Of a DNA stretch of 56,777 nucleotides, positions 26,041 to 35,860 are shown piece after piece. Origin of the DNA: Gammaproteobacteria bacterium (GTDB taxonomy: Bacteria > Pseudomonadota > Gammaproteobacteria > Xanthomonadales > Wenzhouxiangellaceae); assembly GCA_003567685.1 (NCBI GenBank), contig PWYW01000032.1, positions 1-56,777 of the forward strand, written 5' to 3'. The stretch's first letter is position 1. Each line of letters opens with the position of its first letter. Under the pieces are notes generated by a model. That model worked only from the letters and a program-made list of their open reading frames with translations, was not told where the DNA came from and did no database searches. A program made the position numbers and the translations under genes.

Positions 26041-27957
26041 ATGCCCTACCTGCTTCGCCGTTTTGCGCTCATCCTGCTGTTGCCGCTGGCCCTGGCTGCC
26101 TGCCAGAGTGAGCCGCCGGCCACTCCCGCTGTGCCGGCGTCCGACTTCAGCGTGACCGTCGGCACCGACCCGCACAGCTTTGCCGAGTTCGAGAAGGTGC
26201 GTATTCGCCACCTCAGCCTGGACCTGGATGCCGACATGACGGCCCGCACCCTGAGCGGCCACGTGCTGCTCGACCTGGACCGGCCGGTGCCTGGCTTCCA
26301 GCGGCTGGTGCTGGATACCCGCGACCTGGACATCCGCGAGGTTCATGCCATTCGCCCGGACGGCGAGAGCCTGCCGGTGTCCTGGCGCCTGGGCTCGGAT
26401 CATGGCCATCTCGGCCAGCCACTGATCATCGTGCTGCCACAGGGTATCGAACAGGTGCGCATCGACTACGCCAGCCGTCCCGAAGCCTTCGGCCTGCAGT
26501 GGCTGGACGCCGCCCAGACCTCGTCCGGCCAGCCGTTCATGTTTTCCCAGAGCCAGCCGCACTACGCCCGTACCTGGGTGCCACTGCAAGACACCCCGGC
26601 GGTGCGCTACACCTTTGATGCCACGGTGCGCGGACCGCGCAATCTGATGGTGGTGATGGGCGCTGACGGCAACGAGTTCGAGCGCAACAACAGCGGCGAA
26701 TACCGCTTCCACATGCCCGAAGCCATTCCCTCCTACCTGATGGCCATCGCCATCGGCGATCTGGAGTTCGTCGAGCTGGGCCCGCGCAGCGGTGTATATG
26801 CCGAGCCGCAGTGGATCGAGCGGGCTGCCGCAGAATTCGACGTGCTGGAAGAAATGATCGACATCGGCGAAGACCTCTATGGCCCCTACCGCTGGGGCCG
26901 CTACGACCTGCTGGTGCTGCCGCCCAGCTTCCCGTTCGGCGGCATGGAAAACCCGCGCCTGAGCTACGTCACGCCGACCATCATTGCCGGCGACGGAAGC
27001 CTGCTGGCGCTGGTCGCCCACGAACTGGCCCACTCCTGGTCGGGCAACCTGGTGACTAACGCCGCCTGGCGCGACCTGTGGCTGAATGAAGGCTTCACGG
27101 TGTATTTCGAAGCGCGCATCATGGAGGCCCTTTATGGCCGCGAGGTGCGCGACCAGCTGGCCAAGCTGGCCTGGGACGGCCTGCTGGAAACCCTGGAGCA
27201 GGTCGACGAGGCTGACCGCCAGCTGGTTCGCGATCTGTCCGACCGTGACCCGGAACAGGCCTTCATGCGCGTGCCCTACGACATGGGCCGCTTCTTCCTC
27301 GACTGGATGGAACACCGGGTTGGCCGCGAAGCCTTCGATGCCTTCCTGCGCCAGTATTTCGACCATTTCGCTTTCCAGTCGATTGCCACCGAAGACTTCC
27401 GCGATTACCTGCAGGCCGAGCTGATCGCCGCTCATCCTGATCGCCTGAGCCTGGAGGAGGTTGACCAGTGGCTGTTCGAGCCGGGCCTGCCCGAAATCGC
27501 CTTCGAGATCGAGCCACAGTCAGACGCCTTCGTCCAGGTCGATGATTGGCGCCGGCAGTGGCAAGGCGGCGAGATCGAACTGGCCGAGCTGCCGGTCGAT
27601 GACTGGTCGGTTCACCAGTGGCGGCATTTCCTGATTGGCCTGGAAGGCGCGCTGGATGCCGAGACCATGGCCGAGATGGACGCGCAGTTCGCCCTGGTCG
27701 AGCAGCAGAACTACGAAATCCTGTTCCTGTGGCTGATGCGCACCATCGAGGCCGAGTACGCACCGGGCATCGAACGTCTGGAAAGCTTCCTGCTGGAGGT
27801 CGGCCGCAACAAGTTCACCGCGCCACTGTATTCGGCGCTGGCCGCCAGCGACTGGGGCCACGACTGGGCGATCGAGGTGTTTGAGCGCGCCCGCCCGGGC
27901 TACCACCCGCTGACCCGCCAGGCCGCCGAACGCGCGCTGGGTCTGGATCAGTCCTAG
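26041..27957 (+). CDS. M1 family aminopeptidase, lipoprotein
   Basis: This 638-residue zinc aminopeptidase is membrane-anchored: the signal peptide ends in lipobox LALAAC (Cys 20). The M1 beta-saddle domain (about 40-240) is followed by the thermolysin-like domain with the substrate-binding GMEN (301-304), the zinc ligands H327 and H331 in HELAHSW, and E350 in WLNEGF. The C-terminal alpha-helical domain (about 490-635) resembles that of leukotriene-A4-hydrolase-type members. It removes N-terminal residues from peptides, probably in the periplasm. ATG 26041 is preferred to ATG 26026 since it gives a compact lipoprotein signal peptide. Confidence 0.93.
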   Translation: MPYLLRRFALILLLPLALAACQSEPPATPAVPASDFSVTVGTDPHSFAEFEKVRIRHLSLDLDADMTARTLSGHVLLDLDRPVPGFQRLVLDTRDLDIREVHAIRPDGESLPVSWRLGSDHGHLGQPLIIVLPQGIEQVRIDYASRPEAFGLQWLDAAQTSSGQPFMFSQSQPHYARTWVPLQDTPAVRYTFDATVRGPRNLMVVMGADGNEFERNNSGEYRFHMPEAIPSYLMAIAIGDLEFVELGPRSGVYAEPQWIERAAAEFDVLEEMIDIGEDLYGPYRWGRYDLLVLPPSFPFGGMENPRLSYVTPTIIAGDGSLLALVAHELAHSWSGNLVTNAAWRDLWLNEGFTVYFEARIMEALYGREVRDQLAKLAWDGLLETLEQVDEADRQLVRDLSDRDPEQAFMRVPYDMGRFFLDWMEHRVGREAFDAFLRQYFDHFAFQSIATEDFRDYLQAELIAAHPDRLSLEEVDQWLFEPGLPEIAFEIEPQSDAFVQVDDWRRQWQGGEIELAELPVDDWSVHQWRHFLIGLEGALDAETMAEMDAQFALVEQQNYEILFLWLMRTIEAEYAPGIERLESFLLEVGRNKFTAPLYSALAASDWGHDWAIEVFERARPGYHPLTRQAAERALGLDQS

Positions 27958-28319
27958 TGGGCCATGCGGCACATTAGGCCAGACCCGGAGCAATGCTCTT
28001 TCGGTTGAATGCGTAGCACGGTGGGGCGGGTATTCCGGGCTGTTGGTGCAGCCGAAGCGCGCAGAGCCGGGCGGGAACAGGCCGCCGAATGTCTGAGCGC
28101 AGCGAGTTTCGGCGGACCCCGTCCGGGTCGAGCACTGCAGGGGATCAGTCGCCTTCAGGGCGACTGACAAACCTCCAGTCCGGAAGGCCCGCCCCGCCGG
28201 GCGAAGCCGGGCCTTCGTCCTGAGTGGTTCGACTGCACCAACAGCCGTCGAGGCCAAGCCCTCTGGGCCAATGCGGGCTTGGTGAAGGCGCATTCAACCA
28301 GCCCTCGAGCCGCTTTGTT
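27958..28319. other. Gene-free region with three GC-rich hairpins
   Basis: Between the M1 peptidase stop and the sufT promoter there is no supported gene. Three hairpins are clear: CCGCCGAA/TTCGGCGG (28082-28089 with 28108-28115), CAGTCGCC/GGCGACTG (28146-28153 with 28159-28166, 5-nt loop) and GAAGGCCCG/CGGGCCTTC (28183-28191 with 28208-28216). None has a T run. The series looks like a structured intergenic repeat or an RNA rather than decayed coding DNA. Confidence 0.45.
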
Positions 28320-28325
28320 TATAAT
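28320..28325 (+). promoter_or_regulatory. Candidate -10 box of sufT
   Basis: A consensus TATAAT lies 32 bp before ATG 28358. The best -35 candidate, TTCAAC at 28293-28298, is 21 bp away, so the -35 is weak or absent. Confidence 0.5.
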
Positions 28326-28357
28326 GAGGACCAAATCAATCCTCTTTTAAAGCGGCC

Positions 28358-28909
28358 ATGTTTTCCAGCACCTACACCCCGGTCAAATTCGAGCGCGACT
28401 GTCCTGTCGTCATGGTGCCTGACGGTACCGAGGTTGAACTCCCCTCAGGCACGACCGGCTACATCACCCAGTCACTGGGCGGCAGCTTCACCATCTACAT
28501 CGACGGTCGGTTGTTTCGCCTTGCCGGTGAGGATGCCGATGCCATTGGCCGCGAGCCCCCGCCGCCCCCCCGCTTGCCCGATGATGCCAGCGACCAGGAT
28601 GTCGAGGATCTGGTCTGGCAGCAGCTTAAAACCATTTATGACCCGGAAATTCCGATCAACGTCGTCGATCTTGGTCTGATCTACGAGTGCACGCTAAGCC
28701 GGGTCGAGAACGGCGGCCGCACTGTGGATATCGCCATGACCCTGACCGCGCCCGGCTGTGGCATGGGTGAGGTGCTGGTCGCCGACGTTCGCGACCGCCT
28801 GAAAATCATCCCCACCGTCGAGCAGGTCAACGTGGCCCTGACCTTCGACCCGCCCTGGAACCAGACCATGATGAGTGAAGCGGCGCAGCTGGAAACGGGA
28901 ATGTTCTAG
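28358..28909 (+). CDS. sufT: Fe-S assembly SUF system protein SufT (MIP18/DUF59 family)
   Basis: This 183-residue protein has the SufT layout: an N-terminal part with VPDGTEVELPSGTTGYIT and a short beta region (about 10-65), a proline-rich linker (about 70-80) and the C-terminal DUF59/MIP18 domain with YDPEIPINVVDLGLIY and the conserved cysteine in TLTAPGCGMG. SufT assists maturation of Fe-S proteins, but its exact step is not settled. It is usually in the suf operon; here it stands alone with its own promoter. The next gene starts 63 bp downstream. Confidence 0.92.
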   Translation: MFSSTYTPVKFERDCPVVMVPDGTEVELPSGTTGYITQSLGGSFTIYIDGRLFRLAGEDADAIGREPPPPPRLPDDASDQDVEDLVWQQLKTIYDPEIPINVVDLGLIYECTLSRVENGGRTVDIAMTLTAPGCGMGEVLVADVRDRLKIIPTVEQVNVALTFDPPWNQTMMSEAAQLETGMF

Positions 28910-28911
28910 GG

Positions 28912-28972
28912 GCGGTGAAAGGTGAGAGGGGAAAGGTCAGGAAGACGGGATACGGGAGACGGGAGAGGGTAG
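28912..28972 (+). repeat. Purine-rich intergenic tract with GGGAGAC/GGGATAC repeats
   Basis: Of 61 bases nearly all are G or A on the plus strand, with tandem-like ACGGGATACGGGAGACGGGA in the second half. The last GGGAGAGGG, about 5 nt before ATG 28973, serves as a very strong ribosome-binding site for the SpoIID-like gene. Confidence 0.55.
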
Positions 28973-30757
28973 ATGACTTGGTGGCTTCGGTGGTTGGGCG
29001 TTCTGGTGCTGCTTTTGCCGGGTATCGTGGCGGCAGGGGAGATTTCGCTTCGGGATGCCGAGACCGGGCTGGGGTTGACCGGGACCGTCAGCTATCGCTT
29101 GCTGGACGGGCCGCTGGCGCCCGACTCGACGCACATCGAGGCGCTGCTGGCTGATTCGGCCAAGCGACGGGAAATCACCGTTCACCGCCGGGCAGACTTC
29201 GCCATTGACCAACCTGTCGCTCTGCGCGCCGAGGCGCCGGGTTTCCAGCCGCTGCATGCCGTGCTCAGGCCGTCGGTCGACAATCAGGGCTGGAGCCTGA
29301 TGCTCGACCCGATTGACTCTCCGCCAGTTCATGAGCCCAGCCGCGCCGATGCGATTTTGGTGCAGGGCTGGGCGGTGGATGCCGACAGCCTGGAAGCCGT
29401 CGAAGGGGCCCGCATCGGGCTGGAAGATCATGGCGTGCTTGCCCACAGCGATGCGGCGGGCTTCTTTGCCTTTGAAGTGCCGGCCCCTCCGGCCATCGAT
29501 GATGGTCCCGAACCGCTTCGGCTGCTCGCCACCTCGGACGGTTTCCAGGAAACCTACCGAGCCGAGTTGCTGGCCGGCCCGGGTACGGTTCGAACCACGG
29601 TTGTTCTTGGCACGCCCGGCCCCGGTTCAGCGATGCATCGCCAGCGCCAGACCGATCAACCGGGGCCGGGTATCGAAGAGGGCGAGCGCTTGGCCCTGTC
29701 GATGGATCGAAGCGGCGGCGATGCGCCACCGGCCAGTATCACGGTGGGTTTTGCCAATGAGGCCTGCACCGCCATCTGTGGTCGACCGGGCTGCCTGAAT
29801 GCGTGCAGCCACAGCTGTGTGTTCTCACTGGAAACCTACGTGCGCCGTGGCTTGCCGGACGAATGGTTTGCCTCTTGGAACTTCCATGCGCTGGCCGCAG
29901 GAGCCGTGGCCTATCGCAGCTACGGCGCCTGGCACGTGCTCAATCCCTTGCCCGAGGGCAGTTGGGATGTCTGCTCAAACGCCTGCTGTCAGGTCAACCC
30001 GCCCGGCTTCCAGGCCAGCACCGACGCGGCCGCAGCGGCCACCTCGGGCCTCATGCTCGTGCGCAACGGGGCAATCTTCCGCTCGGAGTATTCCTCGCAG
30101 AATAACTGCCTGCTAGGAAGCTTGAGCTGCACCAACGTCGACCTGTCCTGCGGCGACGGCTTTGCCGGCTCACCGGCGGCCAACTGGCCCTGCCTGGAAG
30201 ACCCTGTCGGCGAGGGACGAGACTGCTTCGGCCACGGCCGCGGCATGAGCCAGTGGGGCAATCAACTCTGGACCCAGACCACGCCGATCCGTCGCTGGGC
30301 CTGGCAGCTGAATCACTATTACAACGCACTGGGAGATGGTACAGGCTTGCGCACGGCCACGGTTTCCCAGGCGCTGGTGATCGAGGCGGTCAGGTTGCCC
30401 CCGGTGTCGGCACCGGGGCAGCAGGTTGTCTTCGAACTGGACGTTCGTAACCTGGCGCCTGACACTCATGAGCAGGTGATGGTCGGTGGCAGTTTGCAAC
30501 TGGGTTCAGGGCCGTTCATTGACGACCCAAACAATGATCAGCCCGTGGTGCTTGCGCCAGGTCAGTCCACCATCACCCGTGCCTTCGACCTGCCGGCAGA
30601 CCTGGCGCCGGGCGACTACTCGGTGTACCTGTCGCTGTTCATCGACGTGGATGGCGACCAGGCGATCAGCAGCGAAGATCTCAGGCAGGACCTGGTGATA
30701 CTGCCGGCCGCGCTGCCAGTGGTCGACGGCCTGTTTTTCGATCGCTTCGAGGGTTAG
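28973..30757 (+). CDS. Secreted SpoIID/LytB-domain protein with C-terminal FFDRFEG tail
   Basis: This 594-residue protein has a signal peptide (1-21), two carboxypeptidase-regulatory-like segments (about 22-110 and 120-220), a SpoIID/LytB domain (about 265-465) and a CARDB-like beta domain (about 475-580). The SpoIID domain keeps the catalytic-type Glu (LETYV, E287), AAGAVAYRSYGAWH and GHGRGMSQWG (420-429), plus eight or more cysteines suggesting disulfides. Family knowledge: SpoIID is a lytic transglycosylase acting on peptidoglycan lacking stem peptides, known from endospore formers; in Gram-negatives the role is unknown. The tail matches the M36 peptidase tail. Confidence 0.85.
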   Translation: MTWWLRWLGVLVLLLPGIVAAGEISLRDAETGLGLTGTVSYRLLDGPLAPDSTHIEALLADSAKRREITVHRRADFAIDQPVALRAEAPGFQPLHAVLRPSVDNQGWSLMLDPIDSPPVHEPSRADAILVQGWAVDADSLEAVEGARIGLEDHGVLAHSDAAGFFAFEVPAPPAIDDGPEPLRLLATSDGFQETYRAELLAGPGTVRTTVVLGTPGPGSAMHRQRQTDQPGPGIEEGERLALSMDRSGGDAPPASITVGFANEACTAICGRPGCLNACSHSCVFSLETYVRRGLPDEWFASWNFHALAAGAVAYRSYGAWHVLNPLPEGSWDVCSNACCQVNPPGFQASTDAAAAATSGLMLVRNGAIFRSEYSSQNNCLLGSLSCTNVDLSCGDGFAGSPAANWPCLEDPVGEGRDCFGHGRGMSQWGNQLWTQTTPIRRWAWQLNHYYNALGDGTGLRTATVSQALVIEAVRLPPVSAPGQQVVFELDVRNLAPDTHEQVMVGGSLQLGSGPFIDDPNNDQPVVLAPGQSTITRAFDLPADLAPGDYSVYLSLFIDVDGDQAISSEDLRQDLVILPAALPVVDGLFFDRFEG

Positions 30758-30772
30758 GGACCAGCGCCAGGC

Positions 30773-32614
<1,842 letters not shown>

Positions 32615-32627
32615 CAATAACGGGGCG

Positions 32628-33446
32628 TCAGGTGGTCTCGCTTTCAAGGATACCGCGTTCTATCAGCGAGGCGGCCAGCGGCAGCAGTGATTCGCTCCAG
32701 GCCTGGTGGCCAATCGCCGAAGGATGGAATCCGTCGTCGGCAAACAGCGTTTCGAAGCGGGCATCCAGCGGAATGGGTGCGTGAACGACCTGGTCGAGCC
32801 TGCCGGCCAGCACGGCCAGGCCCTGGTCCAGCCATCGTGCACGCGCGCCCAGCATCCAGCTCAGCGGCGGCGGCAAGGACGGGAAACGCCCCATGTCGGG
32901 CACGCCGGCGAGAACGACGGGAACAGGGCCCAGCCGGGCACGCAAGTCGTCGATCAGCCGGCTCATGTCGGACTGCCAGCGATCGACCGTGTCCAGGCGC
33001 AGGCTGTTGTTGACACCCAGGCCAATCAGCGCCAGGTCGGCCGGCTCGTCGCTCAGCTGCGGCAACAGTTGCCGGCGTGCCGTTCCAACGGTCGCACCAT
33101 TGCGCGCGGCAATCTGCCAGCTGACGTCCACATCCAGCTGCAAGGCCAGGGCGGCGGCCAACAGGGGCACCAGGTTTTGGCCTTGGTCGTCCAGGCCCAC
33201 ACCGGCCAGCGGGGATTCGCCGATGGCGACCAGGCGCAACGGCCGCTGCTCGGGCGTGTCGGTGTTGGCCGGGCAGAGTCCGCTGCGTTCACCCGGCGCC
33301 TCGGGCAAGCGAGGGATGCGGCGCTTGAGCCAAAGGCCTTGCGGCAGGGCGATCGGCGCCCATAAAAGGCTGGCACGCGCTCGCCAGCCGCCTAGCCCGG
33401 ATAATTCACGAACGTTCACGCGTCCTCGCTTGTTTCTTGTCCGCAC
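32628..33446 (-). CDS. SGNH/GDSL-type esterase whose 5' end lies in a MITE
   Basis: This 272-residue protein has the SGNH blocks: block I as GESPLAGVG (catalytic Ser after GE instead of GD), block III as GLGVNNSLR (Asn), and block V as DDGFHPSAIGH (Asp/His). Esterase or lipase activity on an unknown substrate is likely; no signal peptide is seen. The GTG at 33446 and the first 18 codons lie within MITE B (33392-33560). Codons further in, from about residue 26 (ASLLWAPIALPQGLWLKRR), look like the ancestral N-terminus, yet no in-frame ATG/GTG/TTG is found between them and the MITE. The stop is 14 bp before recQ. Confidence 0.8.
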   Translation of the reverse strand: MRTRNKRGRVNVRELSGLGGWRARASLLWAPIALPQGLWLKRRIPRLPEAPGERSGLCPANTDTPEQRPLRLVAIGESPLAGVGLDDQGQNLVPLLAAALALQLDVDVSWQIAARNGATVGTARRQLLPQLSDEPADLALIGLGVNNSLRLDTVDRWQSDMSRLIDDLRARLGPVPVVLAGVPDMGRFPSLPPPLSWMLGARARWLDQGLAVLAGRLDQVVHAPIPLDARFETLFADDGFHPSAIGHQAWSESLLPLAASLIERGILESETT

Positions 33447-33560
33447 AGCGAATTTTCCTCAGTCGGTCGTATCGCCCGATACGGCACTCCATCGGAAAAT
33501 CCGCTGTGCGAACAAGATCCTGCGCGATCACCGCGCGAATTCATGAATTATCCGGGCTAG
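33392..33560. mobile_element. MITE-like element B, palindromic, flanked by CTAG
   Basis: CTAGCCCGGATAATTCA at 33392 is repeated in inverse orientation as TGAATTATCCGGGCTAG, ending at 33560. The whole 169 bp is one long imperfect palindrome: CTTGTcCGCACAGCGaATTTTCC in the left arm matches the complement of the right arm at most positions, around a centre near 33476. CTAG at both ends may be a target duplication. There is no coding capacity of its own. A diverged half copy lies at 42678-42760. It separates hemH from the SGNH gene. Confidence 0.85.
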
Positions 33561-33571
33561 TAGCGCGAAGG

Positions 33572-34711
33572 TCACTTCAGCCGAAGTTCCCTGCCCACCC
33601 GGTCGACCCGGGCCTGGCGATCAATACGGGTTTGCTCGCGCTCGACTTCCCGCCCTTCGAAGGCCGGCCAGCCCGCGCCATGCTGTCGGCACAGGTCGGC
33701 CAGCACGCGGGCGTGCGCCTCGGTGTCGTTCAGGCAGGGGATGTATTCCAGCGATTCGCCGCCGGCCTCGATAAAGGTTTCGCGGTTTTCCTCGGCAATT
33801 TCTTCCAGCGTCTCCAGGCAGTCGATGGCAAAGCCGGGGCAAACCACTTGCAGGCGCTTGACGCCGGATTTGGCCAGGGCCTCGACGGTTTCGTCGGTGT
33901 AGGGTTTCAGCCATTCGGCCTTGCCCAGCCGCGACTGGAAGGACAGTTGCCATTCCTCGGGCGTCAGTCCCAGCCGGTCGGTAATCAGCCGCGCGCTGAC
34001 GTGGCACTGGCAGTGGTAGGGGTCGCCGGCCATCAGGTTGCGGCGCGGAATGCCGTGGAAGGAAAACAACAGTTTGTCGGCCTTGCCGTGCCTGGCATGC
34101 CAGTCGCGGATGGTGGTGGTGACGGCCTCCAGCCAGCCTTCATCCCGGTAATACTCATTGATAAAGCGCACTTCGGGCAGCCAGCGCAGGCGGCTCAGCG
34201 AGCGGGTGACCCGGTCAAACACCGAGGCCGTGGTGGTGGCCGAGTATTGCGGATACAGCGGCAGGATCAGCAGGCGGGTGATATTGCGCTCGCGCAGCTG
34301 GTCGATGGCCTTGTCGATCGACGGCTGGCCGTAGTTCATCGCCAGGATCACGTCGAGATTGTCCGAGGTGGTGGCCAGTTGTTCCTGCAGGCGGTCGGCC
34401 AGTTGGCGATTGATCACCAGCAGTGGCGAGCCCTTGTCGGTCCATACCGTGGAATAGGCCTTGGCCGATTTCGGCGCGCGAAACGGCAGGATGATGCCGT
34501 TCAGAATCAGCCACCAGATCGGGCGCGGCACTTCGACCACGCGCGGATCGCCCAGGAATTCCTTCAGGTAGCGGCGCAGCGCCTTGGCCGTGGGCGCTTC
34601 CGGTGTGCCCAGATTGACCAACAGCACGCCGGTGCGAGGTTCGTTTGCGTGGCCGGGTGTGGTCAGCGCATCGTCCAGCGATCTGACCATGGGGGTGTTA
34701 GGTGCGGACAT
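33572..34711 (-). CDS. hemH: Ferrochelatase
   Basis: This 379-residue enzyme inserts Fe(II) into protoporphyrin IX, the last step of haem synthesis. The family start GVLLVNLGTPEAP, the middle LLILPLYPQYSATTTAS, the catalytic histidine in LLFSFHGIPRRN, DPYHCQCH and the closing CPGFAIDCLETLEEI are all present. Length is slightly above the usual 320-370 owing to N- and C-terminal extensions. A well-spaced promoter lies just upstream. With hemF about 9 kb away it shows aerobic haem synthesis. The downstream boundary is MITE B. Confidence 0.96.
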   Translation of the reverse strand: MSAPNTPMVRSLDDALTTPGHANEPRTGVLLVNLGTPEAPTAKALRRYLKEFLGDPRVVEVPRPIWWLILNGIILPFRAPKSAKAYSTVWTDKGSPLLVINRQLADRLQEQLATTSDNLDVILAMNYGQPSIDKAIDQLRERNITRLLILPLYPQYSATTTASVFDRVTRSLSRLRWLPEVRFINEYYRDEGWLEAVTTTIRDWHARHGKADKLLFSFHGIPRRNLMAGDPYHCQCHVSARLITDRLGLTPEEWQLSFQSRLGKAEWLKPYTDETVEALAKSGVKRLQVVCPGFAIDCLETLEEIAEENRETFIEAGGESLEYIPCLNDTEAHARVLADLCRQHGAGWPAFEGREVEREQTRIDRQARVDRVGRELRLK

Positions 34712-34735
34712 CTGCGAGATTCCGATAAAACCGAC

Positions 34736-34764
34736 AGTGTAGCGGCTCTCGGTGAACTTGAAAA
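34736..34764 (-). promoter_or_regulatory. Promoter of hemH
   Basis: On the minus strand TTTTCA (34764-34759) and TACACT (34741-34736) are separated by 17 bp and lie 24 bp before the hemH ATG. Confidence 0.6.
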
Positions 34765-34799
34765 AAGAACCGCTGTGGATGGCCTGTTTGTCTGTCCTT

Positions 34800-34808
34800 T
34801 GCTATGAT
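34800..34808 (+). promoter_or_regulatory. Extended -10 promoter of the IPTL-CTERM gene
   Basis: TGCTATGAT combines the TGn extension with a near-consensus -10 (TATGAT, 34803-34808), 38 bp before ATG 34847. The -35 is weak, as is common with extended -10 promoters. It is divergent to the hemH promoter. Confidence 0.6.
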
Positions 34809-34846
34809 TCAGTTTGGAAACCTGCGTATGTAGCTCAAGCACTTAA

Positions 34847-35815
34847 ATGGTCTTGCTCAAGTCACCTGTCGGTCTCGCGACGCTGCTGCTGCTGATGCTC
34901 GGCAGCGGCTTCACCGTGGCTGAGCCTCTGGCCTGGAGTGTCAACTCGCGCGGCAATGAGGTTGACCCTCAGCGCGTTAATGCGCTGTGGCGTGTCAATC
35001 TCCTCACTGGTGACGCTGAATATGTCGGCTGGACGGGCTTTCTCGACCTTGAAGGCTTGGCGCTGCACCCTGACGGTACGCTGTACGGGGCTGATGATGA
35101 ATCCAAGACGACCGTTCGCGTGTCCCGACAGAGCGGCTTTGCCCAGCCGATTGGTGGCCCGCTGAATCTGCAAAACATGGGTGTACCACTGACACCTAAT
35201 CTGGATTTCGGCATGGCCTTTGACTGCGAGGGTCAGGGTTACGTCGTGTCAGACATGACGCAGACGCTGTTTACCGTCAACCTGGAGACCGGCCTTCTGA
35301 CCGCGGTGGGACCGGCCGGCTCGCTGGGCGCGCCAATCACGGACATCGCGACTCGCGGCAGCCAGGCTTTTGGCATTGGCGTGGGCACCGCCGGCGGGGG
35401 TTTGCCAGCATCGCCCAACCTGTATGCGGTGGACCTGGACTCTGCCACCTCCACCCTGATTGGGCCACTGGGTTCTGAAGCCAGCCAGTACAACAACGCA
35501 GGTCTGGACTTTGATGCCGAGGGTCGACTTTGGGCAATCACCGACCGTCGAGCAGTGGCTGGCAGTGACTGGCCATCGGAAATCCTCAGGATCGATACAG
35601 CGACCGGGCAGGCCACCCGGGTGGCTGAAACCGTAGTCGGCCTGGAATCGCTGGCGGTGTCGGTACCAACGGGCTGCGGACCTGACCAGGGCGGGGGCGG
35701 TTCGGGCGCTGATGGCCCGATTCCAATTCCTACCTTGAGCAAGACTGCATTGATGCTGATGGCCCTGCTGCTTGGGCTGCTGGCCTCAACCCGGTTGTGG
35801 CTCACCCGCGCCTGA
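34847..35815 (+). CDS. Secreted beta-propeller-like protein with IPTL-CTERM sorting tail
   Basis: This 322-residue protein has a signal peptide (about 1-25, VAEP), a body of repeats such as LDLEGLALHPDGTLYGADDE and NAGLDFDAEGRLWAITD that suggest a beta-propeller, and a glycine-rich linker. The C-terminus is IPIPTLSKTALMLMALLLG, followed by the rest of a hydrophobic helix and a basic end (TRA). This is the IPTL-CTERM type of protein-sorting tail. The ligand or activity is unknown. The tail implies membrane retention followed by processing by a sorting enzyme not identified here. It lies between hemH and tatA. Confidence 0.75.
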   Translation: MVLLKSPVGLATLLLLMLGSGFTVAEPLAWSVNSRGNEVDPQRVNALWRVNLLTGDAEYVGWTGFLDLEGLALHPDGTLYGADDESKTTVRVSRQSGFAQPIGGPLNLQNMGVPLTPNLDFGMAFDCEGQGYVVSDMTQTLFTVNLETGLLTAVGPAGSLGAPITDIATRGSQAFGIGVGTAGGGLPASPNLYAVDLDSATSTLIGPLGSEASQYNNAGLDFDAEGRLWAITDRRAVAGSDWPSEILRIDTATGQATRVAETVVGLESLAVSVPTGCGPDQGGGGSGADGPIPIPTLSKTALMLMALLLGLLASTRLWLTRA

Positions 35816-35821
35816 TACAAT
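35795..35821 (+). promoter_or_regulatory. Promoter of tatABC
   Basis: TACAAT (35816-35821) with an upstream TG (35813-35814) makes an extended -10. TTGTGG (35795-35800) lies 15 bp upstream as a possible -35. It is inside the end of the preceding gene and 39 bp before the tatA ATG, whose ribosome-binding site is GAGG at 35849-35852. Confidence 0.5.
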
Positions 35822-35860
35822 CAACCACTTAGAAGTTTCTCGATCCGCGAGGTTTATGCC

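Noticed and set aside
26014-27435. 473-residue minus-strand frame over the M1 peptidase
   Set aside because: It is antisense to a lipoprotein peptidase with complete HExxH-E and GMEN motifs.
33437-34807. 456-residue plus-strand frame over hemH
   Set aside because: It is antisense to ferrochelatase with intact catalytic motifs, and it begins inside the MITE.
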